This document shows positions 7,220-12,989 of a DNA stretch of 12,989 bases, piece by piece. The stretch's first letter is position 1, and each line of letters opens with the position of its first letter. The notes below the pieces were generated by a model. That model ran no database searches, was not told where the DNA came from, and saw nothing but the letters and a program-made list of their open reading frames with translations. The translations under genes were made by a program, and so were the position numbers. Source of the DNA: a bacterium (GTDB lineage Bacteria > Verrucomicrobiota > Verrucomicrobiia > Chthoniobacterales > Terrimicrobiaceae). The DNA is taken from the NCBI GenBank assembly GCA_009920585.1, contig RFZT01000036.1:1-12989 (forward strand). Reading direction: 5' to 3'.

Positions 7220-8379
7220 GTTTTCGATCCACCTCTAGCCAGGCATAGTTCCATATAGAGCTCTTCAAAAGCCGCTGCCGTTGCGCGAATATCAAATTCG
7301 CGATAACAGGTCCTCCGACCATTCATGCCAACCCATTTGCGCAGTTCTGCGTCATTAGCAAGTTGGACCAGAGTATCGATCCATGGGCGCTGATTGAATG
7401 GATCACATAAATAGCCATTCCAACCGGTTTTTATATATTCGTCGTTACAGCCTACATTCGTGGATATCACCACCGGAAGGCCCATCCTGAGTGCTTCCAA
7501 CACAGCAACCGAATGCAATTCGAGAAAGGAAGGGAGCAAAAAAATGTCCGCACCCGCCATCAGGGTGGTTATATCCGATCGATAACCAATAAATCGAACC
7601 ACCGAGGTCAATCCCAGGTGTTCACATTCCCGGCGATAGGTCTCTAGGTGGGTTCCACTACCGGCCACCAAAAAGACAACGCCCGACGCCTCCCTGCGCA
7701 CCTCACTCGCAATGCTCAGAATCAATTGAATATTCTTAGCGGGCTCTATTCGTGCACAGGTCAAGATGACCAACGCTTCGTCTGGAATATCCAGTTCCTG
7801 GCGGATCGCATGCCGGTCTAGTACCGGCCCGTCTATTAACGGAATCCCATTGCGCAATTCCACGACACGCTCTGGAGTAGTGATCCGCCGACGAACAACT
7901 GCGTCAGCCGTCTTCCGAGTCAGGACAACGACTCGGTCGGACAGGTGTCGGAAATATTTAGCGAATTTGAACTGCTCCAACGCACCATGACACCGGAGTA
8001 GTTCCTCGCGTGGCGTATAGCGTTGGTCATGAACGTGTTCAACCAAGGCGACACCGGTCAGGCAGGTTGCCAGTGACCCCCAAACATGCGCGTTAAAGTT
8101 GTGCGTGTGAACAATATTAATTCCGTTCCGTTGAATGTATTTTGCCAGACGATAAACAATCGCCATGGTCGCCAAACTTTTGACGCGGTGCTCCCCTTCC
8201 GCGTACTTGTAAAGGAGCACGTCGGCAGTCTGAAATTGCGCCTCAATTTCGCCTCCTCCTGAGTAAGCAACGTGGGTTTCGACCTTCGACGTATCAAAGG
8301 CGCATGCGAGGTTGAGTAGATTGGACTCGGCACCGCCGAGGCCAAGTGTCTTGATCACATGCAACACTTTGACCTGCAT
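7216..8379 (-). CDS. GT4 family glycosyltransferase
   Basis: A 387-residue GT-B retaining-type glycosyltransferase. MQVKVLHVIKTLGLGGAESN (1-20) is the standard GGAE N-terminal loop. INIVHTHNFNAHVWGSLA (87-104) and ALVEHVHDQR (111-120) follow in the N-domain, and ELRNGIP (174-180) marks the interdomain region. LTCARIEPAKNIQLIL (206-221) holds the Arg/Lys donor-phosphate contacts. FLELHSVAVLEALRMGLPVV (285-304) includes the EX7E pair E287/E295. The longest frame begins at GTG 8400, but ATG 8379 has AGGGA 7 bases upstream and puts the conserved strand at residue 2, so I take 8379. It is the first gene after the 241-bp gap, so a promoter for this three-gene stretch could lie there. It ends in a 4-bp overlap with the next gene. 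Confidence 0.93.
   Translation of the reverse strand: MQVKVLHVIKTLGLGGAESNLLNLACAFDTSKVETHVAYSGGGEIEAQFQTADVLLYKYAEGEHRVKSLATMAIVYRLAKYIQRNGINIVHTHNFNAHVWGSLATCLTGVALVEHVHDQRYTPREELLRCHGALEQFKFAKYFRHLSDRVVVLTRKTADAVVRRRITTPERVVELRNGIPLIDGPVLDRHAIRQELDIPDEALVILTCARIEPAKNIQLILSIASEVRREASGVVFLVAGSGTHLETYRRECEHLGLTSVVRFIGYRSDITTLMAGADIFLLPSFLELHSVAVLEALRMGLPVVISTNVGCNDEYIKTGWNGYLCDPFNQRPWIDTLVQLANDAELRKWVGMNGRRTCYREFDIRATAAAFEELYMELCLARGGSKT
7229..7235 (-). promoter_or_regulatory. Strong ribosome binding site with GTGA stop-start overlap
   Basis: GAGGTGG on the minus strand lies inside the end of the upstream GT4 gene, 9 bases before GTG 7219. The stop TGA (7218-7216) and start GTG (7219-7217) share bases, so the two glycosyltransferases are probably translationally coupled. 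Confidence 0.7.
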
Positions 8380-8386
8380 GCTGAGA

Positions 8387-8391
8387 TCCCT
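8387..8391 (-). promoter_or_regulatory. Ribosome binding site deciding the GT4 start
   Basis: AGGGA on the minus strand lies 7 bases before ATG 8379. It falls inside the reading from GTG 8400, and so argues for the shorter start. Confidence 0.55.
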
Positions 8392-8410
8392 ACCGCTCAC
8401 GGTCGCTCCC

Positions 8411-8428
8411 TATCAAAAATGCTTGATA
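8411..8428. repeat. Inverted repeat TATCAA-N6-TTGATA
   Basis: Perfect 6-bp arms separated by 6 bases, centred about 40 bases upstream of the GT4 start at 8379. This symmetry and position suit a dimeric repressor or activator site, but a 6-bp arm can also arise by chance in AT-rich sequence. Confidence 0.35.
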
Positions 8429-8449
8429 AAGTAGCCAACGCAAGTAGCG

Positions 8450-8464
8450 TTCCCCGTGGGGGAA
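8450..8464. repeat. Small GC-rich hairpin TTCCCC-GTG-GGGGAA
   Basis: Six-base perfect stem with a 3-base loop about 70 bases upstream of the GT4 start. No U-run follows on either strand, so an intrinsic terminator is unlikely; an mRNA leader structure is possible. Confidence 0.35.
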
Positions 8465-8620
8465 ACGATTCGACAATCAGGCGATGGAAGCCAACAGTTG
8501 ATGTCGTAGGGTCATATAGCCACGGGGCAATCTCTATGACGAGCTCGAACTAGCCCAATGAGTGGCAAGAGATGAGGTTGATCGAGCGTTCAAAGATCGC
8601 CGCCAATTCAGCCAAGCGGT

Positions 8621-10648
8621 CTAACGTAAACGCGACTGCTCAGTCAAATGACGGCCAAGATATCGAGCGCCCGGGGGCGTCAGGTGTGCGCCATCGTAAG
8701 ACAGCAATTCGCCCTCTGGGTCAAAGAGACGGCATTGCATGTCATTCGCACACATCATTGCGGTGATATCAATAAAAGCCGAATTGGGAAACATGGCCCG
8801 CATTAATCCGTTTACCAGGACCACATCCTGTCGGATAGGGTTTTTGGCATCAAGTCGACTCGTCGCTGGAATCTTGAGCAGTCCCTTTGCAGTGACCTCG
8901 CCAAAATTTTTTGATCCGAATACGAGCACTTCTTTGCCGAAGTCTCGTTTGAGGTTACCAATACTTTCTGGCAAAAAGGCCGCCACCCAAAAGCTCCATG
9001 CAGAAGAGAGCCAGATTTCGTCCGTTCCATTGAGTAGTCGCTTTAGTTTTTCACTCTCGTACCACCCCGCCCGCTTGCAAAGAGCAAGCTTTGCCGGTTG
9101 AATAAAAGTCGAAATTTCCCGTTGCAAATATAGATTGCCGCAATCGCTTGAAATAAAGTGAGTCGAGAGTTGAATTTTTTCGCTCAAGCCAGATTCGTAG
9201 ATTGCATTTACAAGATCCTTTGCAAAGCTATCACCGATAATCAGGACCCGCTTCTTTCCGGATGCATCGAAAGGCCGATCCAGAGCGGCTGTAAACCTTT
9301 TATCAGTATACCGTCCCATCTGAATCGTATCCAAGGCTGCCAGTTGTCGATCGTCACCGGGAAACCTGTCAGGGAACCCAGCCCACCAGTACCCTACTGC
9401 GCCAATCACAAACAAAACCATACCGCCAGCAAAACCCCATCGACAAATCTGCCCGCGTGAAAACCGTCGTTCACTGCGAAAGGGGCGTTCAATATACTTC
9501 CAGCTGAAATAGGAAAGTACAATTGCGAAGACGGAGATCAAAGCCAAAATCGTTTGATCGGGTCTTTCAGCGCTCCGCTGCTTCGCAAAGGCGAATAACG
9601 GTTGATGCCAAAGATACGCGCTGTAGCTGATAAGCCCCACGCCAACGAGGGGGCGACTTGCGAGTACCCGGCCAACAAGAACCTTCTGCGTTGCAAAAAC
9701 AATCAAGATTGCAGTGCCGACCGTTGGAATCAACGCATAAATACTGGGAAACGGCGTTTGCTTGTCAAATGCGAAAATAGGCGCGACGACCAGTGCTAGT
9801 CCGATCGTTGGGACGATTTCGGCGAAGGCATTGCGATGTTTGAAATCAGGGATCCATTCGAGAATCTGGTCAAGCACCCGAAAGGACCTGTAGGATTTCC
9901 TCGATTCAGGGGTTGATACTGCATCCGAATTTTGGCTTAGGGTCGCGCTTGAGTTTGCGCTTGGGTTTGGAGTTGAATATTTATTTTCCAGCAAAAAAGC
10001 AACACCGGCCCCGATGAGCAGCTCAAATCCACGCGTTGGCAGTAGAAAGAAGGTAAAAAAAGGGCGATCAACGGAGGCCCACTGCGCCACCAATAGACTT
10101 GCAATGGCGAGACTCATTAAGGTAATCAGAATCCGACGCCGGCCAAACCGCCAGGTCAGGATAAGGAAAATGGGAAACAATAGATAGTATTGCCCCTCGA
10201 CGCCCAGGCTCCAGGTGTGTAGCAGTGGTTTCAGTTCGGAGGCCGTATCGAAGTAGCCGCTCCACCACCAGAATAGAAAGTTTGATGCGAAGGCCGTGAC
10301 TGCAATCAGACTGAGTGAAAAGTTCTTGAAATCGGCCGGCAGCAGGCACACCCAGGCAAGTGGAATGCTGACATACAAGACCAGGAACAGGGCCGGGAGT
10401 AAGCGACGCGCCCTTCGTTCATAAAATTTCCAGAGGGAAAATGTTCCTGCACTTTTTTCAGACAGAATAATCGAGGTAATCAGATACCCGCTGATCACGA
10501 AAAAGACATCGACCCCAACAAAGCCGCCGCTGAACACCGGGAAACCGGCGTGAAAAAGGATGACCGGGAGGATAGCCAACGCTCTTAATCCATCGATTTC
10601 CTCCCGATGGTGCGAGAGTCGATTGGACACGACCTGCCCTTCCGTCAT
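8621..10648 (-). CDS. Acyltransferase 3 / SGNH fusion protein (OafA-like O-acetylase)
   Basis: A 675-residue membrane protein expected to acylate (usually O-acetylate) the polysaccharide: the membrane domain passes the acyl group from cytoplasmic donor to a periplasmic SGNH domain. The acyltransferase-3 part spans about 15-390, with EIDGLRALAILPVILFHAG (H33 of the R-x10-H motif), GVDVFFVISGYL (45-56), ERRARRLLPAL (77-87), HTWSLGVEGQYYLLFP (144-159, E151) and ERPF (387-390). A helix at 402-424 links to the SGNH domain: VLIIGDSFAKD (468-478, nucleophile S474), SSDCGN (500-505) and YDGAHLTPPG (651-660, D652/H655). Residues 222-275 form a Ser/Asn-rich hydrophilic insert inside the membrane domain. 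Length matches OafA/YrhL-type fusions. Start ATG 10648 lies 12 bp after the upstream stop, with no clear Shine-Dalgarno site. The acceptor is unknown. Confidence 0.94.
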   Translation of the reverse strand: MTEGQVVSNRLSHHREEIDGLRALAILPVILFHAGFPVFSGGFVGVDVFFVISGYLITSIILSEKSAGTFSLWKFYERRARRLLPALFLVLYVSIPLAWVCLLPADFKNFSLSLIAVTAFASNFLFWWWSGYFDTASELKPLLHTWSLGVEGQYYLLFPIFLILTWRFGRRRILITLMSLAIASLLVAQWASVDRPFFTFFLLPTRGFELLIGAGVAFLLENKYSTPNPSANSSATLSQNSDAVSTPESRKSYRSFRVLDQILEWIPDFKHRNAFAEIVPTIGLALVVAPIFAFDKQTPFPSIYALIPTVGTAILIVFATQKVLVGRVLASRPLVGVGLISYSAYLWHQPLFAFAKQRSAERPDQTILALISVFAIVLSYFSWKYIERPFRSERRFSRGQICRWGFAGGMVLFVIGAVGYWWAGFPDRFPGDDRQLAALDTIQMGRYTDKRFTAALDRPFDASGKKRVLIIGDSFAKDLVNAIYESGLSEKIQLSTHFISSDCGNLYLQREISTFIQPAKLALCKRAGWYESEKLKRLLNGTDEIWLSSAWSFWVAAFLPESIGNLKRDFGKEVLVFGSKNFGEVTAKGLLKIPATSRLDAKNPIRQDVVLVNGLMRAMFPNSAFIDITAMMCANDMQCRLFDPEGELLSYDGAHLTPPGARYLGRHLTEQSRLR
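9945..9968 (-). repeat. Imperfect 12-bp tandem repeat inside the acyltransferase insert
   Basis: GCGCTTGAGTTT is followed directly by GCGCTTGGGTTT (11 of 12 identical) on the + strand. It codes part of the Ser/Asn-rich linker of the acyltransferase, consistent with growth of that linker by slippage. Confidence 0.5.
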
Positions 10649-10660
10649 GAGTAAAGCACG

Positions 10661-11830
10661 TCAGATCACGGCAGGCGATGCATTCCAATTGCGTGCCGCT
10701 CGACACAAGGAAATGAAGTCTGGCTCGAGCCTGGACCAAAGTGCCTTGCCACCCTCCTGGTAGGCAAGCTTGGATACGAGTTCAAGTTCGGAGGGATTTT
10801 CCAGGCGTTCTCGAATCACTCGCGCGAAATCTTTCGCATCGAATTGACAGAACCACCCGGGGCCCCCTTCAGCAAGCAGGTCGCGGTGGCAAGCGATATC
10901 GGAGACAATGACTGGAAGGCCATTTGCCAGGTATTCGTAGACTTTGGTCGGCGGATTGAAGTAATTCCAGGGGCGATCTGCCACCAGGCTTAGCCCGATA
11001 TGTGCCTTGGCAAGCTGGGCGGGAATTTCCTGCCCGGGGAGTCGCCCAAGGAGTGTGACCTGTTCTTGAATCCCAAGTCGCTGGACCCGAGATCGACACT
11101 CTTCAAGCTGGGGTCCGGTTGCGCCCACCAGTGTGAGGTGTACCGGCAGCGATTGCTTCTTGAGAAGAGCGATCGCTTCAAACATCACATCCCGTCCCCG
11201 CTCTGCATTGATCGAACCCGCGATAATCAACCGCAGTGGCTCGCCCGGCAGGTAGCGTCGCGGGGTGTGCGCTCTCACGGCGGCATGACTCTCCGATACA
11301 CCCAGGGGGACAGTGACCGCCCGCAACGGATGCACGCCATGGGCCACCAGATCTTCCCGAAGCCTTGCGCCGATTGGAAGCACGATGGACGCTCTGGCAG
11401 CAGCAAAGTACGAGAGCCGAGTCGACACCACATTAAGCCAGCGTGCAAGCCTGCTTGGTGCATTGCCATCGAAAAGTTGCGAGGGATGAACGTTCCAGTA
11501 CAAGACTGTTGGAAATGACGCTGGCAGCCCCAATCGCACGGGCGCCACCTGACTACCCAGAAGAAAAACGAGATCGGGGTTGCGTTTCGCAATCCAGGGA
11601 ATCAGTCGAAGGCACCACCACAACATCTGTAGCCGAGAGCCACCAGGCGACGGCAGTATCTCCACTGAGACGGAGAGATCATCCAGTTCATGCAGGAACC
11701 GAACATCCCGAACAACGACAATGACCCTCCAGCGGGATGCCAATGAACCAATTCGCTGGCGAAAGTCCTGATACCCGGTCTGATCGTCATAGAACCAGAC
11801 CGGAACAATTGCCAGTGGTCTTTCATTCAT
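10661..11830 (-). CDS. GT4-like (GT-B) glycosyltransferase
   Basis: A 389-residue predicted GT-B glycosyltransferase. The N-domain is atypical: it opens with AIVPVWFYDDQTGYQDFRQR and includes NPDLVFLLGSQ (84-94) and YWNVHPSQLFDG (111-122). The C-domain is standard: LIIAGSINAERGRDVMFEAI (201-220, donor-phosphate Arg), LTLVGATG (232-239), LLGRLPGQEIPAQLAKAHIG (260-279) and NPPTKVYEYLANGLPVIVSD (292-311), where NPPxKVYEYL takes the place of EX7E. The frame is open back to 11950, but the extra 40 residues overlap the flippase gene and look non-native; ATG 11830 has GGAG 6 bases upstream. It follows the flippase remnant by 46 bp and precedes the acyltransferase by 12 bp, so all three likely share a transcript. 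Donor unknown. Confidence 0.88.
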   Translation of the reverse strand: MNERPLAIVPVWFYDDQTGYQDFRQRIGSLASRWRVIVVVRDVRFLHELDDLSVSVEILPSPGGSRLQMLWWCLRLIPWIAKRNPDLVFLLGSQVAPVRLGLPASFPTVLYWNVHPSQLFDGNAPSRLARWLNVVSTRLSYFAAARASIVLPIGARLREDLVAHGVHPLRAVTVPLGVSESHAAVRAHTPRRYLPGEPLRLIIAGSINAERGRDVMFEAIALLKKQSLPVHLTLVGATGPQLEECRSRVQRLGIQEQVTLLGRLPGQEIPAQLAKAHIGLSLVADRPWNYFNPPTKVYEYLANGLPVIVSDIACHRDLLAEGGPGWFCQFDAKDFARVIRERLENPSELELVSKLAYQEGGKALWSRLEPDFISLCRAARNWNASPAVI

Positions 11831-11836
11831 CCGGGG

Positions 11837-11840
11837 CTCC
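11837..11840 (-). promoter_or_regulatory. Ribosome binding site deciding the GT start
   Basis: GGAG on the minus strand lies 6 bases before ATG 11830. Neither the ATG at 11848 nor the longer-frame start at 11950 has a comparable site. Confidence 0.55.
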
Positions 11841-11876
11841 AGTCTCATGAACAGGACGACTAACCGAACCGTCAGC

Positions 11877-12445
11877 CTAAAACCGCTGGTTTCGACGGGC
11901 ATTGACCAACAGAACGATCGCCTGAAGCTCACGCAGTTGGGCGAAATCAAACCAGAACGCTAAACTGCCAAAGACAACCCATCCCAACAGTAGGCTTGGC
12001 AAACCGTCGAGGCCGGTTTGTTGAAAGGCAAGGACACTCCAGAACGTCATGCCGAGGGATATCAATACGATCGAGATGGAATGCGCCCCACGGGGACAGG
12101 TGAGCAAGCTTCGTGCGGGCTCGCCGTCTTCATGATGAAACAGAACGATCCCGAGAATCACGACCCGGATGCCCGTAAATGCTGCGACACCTGTGGCTCC
12201 CGCCAGCGCTGCAGCGGCCACAACGATCGGGAAGGCAAGGAACGAGGCAAACATGCTCGCTCGATTCAGAAGAATCGCGTCACCGGCGGCGTTATAGGCA
12301 GTCCATAGCGCAGATTCGATGCTCGAAGGCATCAATTGCATCACTAGGAGTGCTGCAATTGGGAGATATTGTTTAAAACGGTCAGCGGTCAGGAGATGTT
12401 CGATCTCCGGCCCGGCTGCAACCAAGGCAACAAATGCATTATCTG
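11877..12445 (-). pseudogene. C-terminal half of a Wzx/MVF-type polysaccharide flippase (truncated)
   Basis: The leftward frame (open 12503-11877, 208 residues) resembles the second half of an O-antigen/teichoic acid flippase. From about residue 22 it reads as an AFVALVAAGPEIEHLLTADRF loop followed by roughly five hydrophobic segments (near 46-64, 83-101, 104-122, 143-161 and 170-187), ending in a short basic tail. In this family the segment 'PEI..L..G..F..A...L' falls about two thirds along a 400-500 residue, 12-14 helix protein, so the N-terminal half is missing. The first 20 or so codons (12503 to about 12445) are instead the antisense of an unrelated conserved coding stretch. The break therefore marks a junction, not a natural start. 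The gene may be intact in the real genome if the contig end is chimeric. A functional copy would flip lipid-linked repeat units across the inner membrane. Confidence 0.65.
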
Positions 12446-12456
12446 CACTTAAACCT

Positions 12457-12609
12457 TCAGATTCAGTCGTGGATATAAATCGACTATCCTCTAATGATAT
12501 CAATGCTGTGTTGGTTCACTATGGTGTAGAGGCTGCAAGAATGTGCATTGTTCGAGAACTACGCGCTGTCTTCGATGCTTATGGCATTGGTGTTGACGTT
12601 CGTCATCTT
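12457..12609 (+). pseudogene. Fragment matching eukaryotic RNA polymerase I largest subunit
   Basis: Translated in the frame beginning at 12421, this stretch gives SDSVVDINRLSSNDINAVLV, then HYGVEAARMCIVREL, then RAVFDAYGIGVDVRHL. This is the conserved core of multisubunit RNA polymerase largest subunits near their C-terminal part. The combination TYGVEAAR...VF..YGI.V..RHL is characteristic of Pol I (yeast Rpa190, human POLR1A), where Pol II, Pol III and archaeal enzymes have LGIEAxR and VL...GL/GM. The match stops after RHL at about 12609, where the family continues with a LIADYMT-like segment. Only some 50 codons are present, with no start or stop of their own. It lies between a bacterial flippase remnant and a TerB-like gene on the other strand, so it is most likely foreign DNA joined by a chimera rather than a bacterial gene. 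Confidence 0.65.
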
Positions 12610-12988
12610 TATCTGGGTCTTCAACTAAGGCAATATTTAAGGTATGAAAGTCCTTCAGTCGTTCAAACTCTTCTTTCGGAATATTTAAAGAATCGGCATA
12701 AGTCCTAAGGAGATTCATCTCCTCAGGGCTTATCTTTTCGTTGGCAGACATGACCTCGAAACAAAGTTCCAAGGCCTCAAACTTGGTTGCTTTGTCGCCA
12801 ATTTCGTTAAGGCGCTCGATGGGGTGGCTCGTCTGTATCCCTGTTGTGATACCTTCCTGATAACACTTCTGAACGGCTGCATTCATTTCACTTTTTAAGC
12901 TTTCACGTTCGTTTGGCTGGGCAGAGTTGATGTGCCTTTCGATCCAAGCTTTAATAACACCCCCCTCCTCCTCCCCTCCCACAGACAC
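12607..12988 (-). CDS. TerB-like domain protein, fragment open at the window edge
   Basis: The leftward frame enters from the right edge (GTG 12988 is probably not the true start). About 128 codons look native: GGVIKAWIERHI (9-20), KSEMNAAVQKCYQEGI (32-47), then the helical TerB/DjlA-like core FEALELCFEVMSANEKISPE (70-89) and EEMNLLRTYADSLNIPKEEF (89-108). The pattern 'hhxxhhxhhxADGxIxPEExxhhxxhxxxLxI' is the hallmark of the TerB superfamily of all-helical acidic-site domains, linked to tellurite resistance and to co-chaperones such as DjlA. After EDPDKD the frame runs to a stop at 12500 through codons that are the antisense of the Pol I-like fragment, so the natural C-terminus is lost. Its function in this organism is unknown and it has no visible link to polysaccharide synthesis. 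Confidence 0.55.
12960..12981 (-). repeat. Polypurine G-rich tract (G-quadruplex-like)
   Basis: On the minus strand the tract runs G3-A-G4-A-G2-A-G2-A-G6, coding a GGEEEGG stretch ahead of the TerB-like protein. Such a run can fold into a quadruplex and is also a common place for sequencing slippage, and it lies at the very end of the window. Confidence 0.45.
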
Positions 12989-12989
12989 G

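Larger units (their letters stand above)
8380..8620. other. Intergenic gap of 241 bp, likely leader of the downstream GT genes
   Basis: This is the widest gap among the leftward genes. It holds no convincing ORF and no tRNA or clear sigma-70 promoter that I can see. Two symmetric elements stand out: TATCAA-6-TTGATA at 8411-8428, and a GC-rich hairpin TTCCCC-GTG-GGGGAA at 8450-8464 without a following T-run. Its position suggests regulatory content, but no element is proven. Confidence 0.45.

Noticed and set aside
8450..8464. Hairpin considered as a Rho-independent terminator
   Set aside because: The stem is short and no T-run follows on either strand.
11000..11518. 172-codon + strand ORF antisense to the GT gene at 10661-11830
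   Set aside because: Arg/Pro/Cys-rich composition typical of antisense reading; the opposite frame has clear GT-B motifs.
12319..12430. Left part of the 129-codon + strand ORF as a continuation of the Pol I-like fragment
   Set aside because: Up to about 12440 this strand is the antisense of the hydrophobic flippase sequence; the Pol I pattern only begins after about 12457.
1..12989. CRISPR array, tRNA/rRNA genes, insertion sequences or attachment sites
   Set aside because: I saw no regularly spaced repeats, no tRNA-like cloverleaf with a TTCRA arm, and no transposase or integrase motif or terminal inverted repeats.

Overview
This window looks like part of a bacterial exopolysaccharide (or O-antigen-like) biosynthesis locus. 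It is dense with glycosyltransferases and sugar-decorating enzymes, with Shine-Dalgarno sites, GTG starts and short or overlapping gene junctions. Base composition is moderate and no gene fixes the taxon. A Gram-negative host is plausible, because a signal-peptide protein sits beside a Wzx-like flippase remnant, but this is not proven.

Left half (1-4782, + strand), in order: the 3' part of a polysaccharide pyruvyl transferase, a GT2 glycosyltransferase without a usual DxD motif, a second GT2 with a clear DSDD motif, a TylF/MycF-type sugar O-methyltransferase, a possible 49-residue ORF, and a secreted protein of a family I recognise only as uncharacterised. They run in one direction with small gaps and read like one operon.

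Right half (about 12440 down to 4758, - strand), in transcription order: the C-terminal half of a Wzx/MVF-type flippase, a GT-B glycosyltransferase, an acyltransferase-3/SGNH fusion (OafA-like), a 241-bp gap, then three GT-B glycosyltransferases (two clearly GT4), two of them coupled by a GTGA overlap. This unit meets the left operon tail to tail, and the last codons overlap by 25 bp.

Taken together, the GTs would build an oligosaccharide repeat. The pyruvyl, methyl and acyl transferases would add ketal, ether and ester decorations, and the flippase would move the lipid-linked unit across the inner membrane. No initiating phosphoglycosyltransferase, Wzy polymerase, Wza/Wzc export protein or sugar-nucleotide gene lies in the window.

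The last roughly 550 bp do not belong to this story. At about 12440 the flippase frame breaks into a + strand stretch of about 145 bp that matches the conserved core of the eukaryotic RNA polymerase I largest subunit. This is followed by a - strand TerB-like gene fragment running off the window end. The simplest reading is a chimeric contig end (assembly or amplification artefact), and the flippase truncation should be judged with that in mind.
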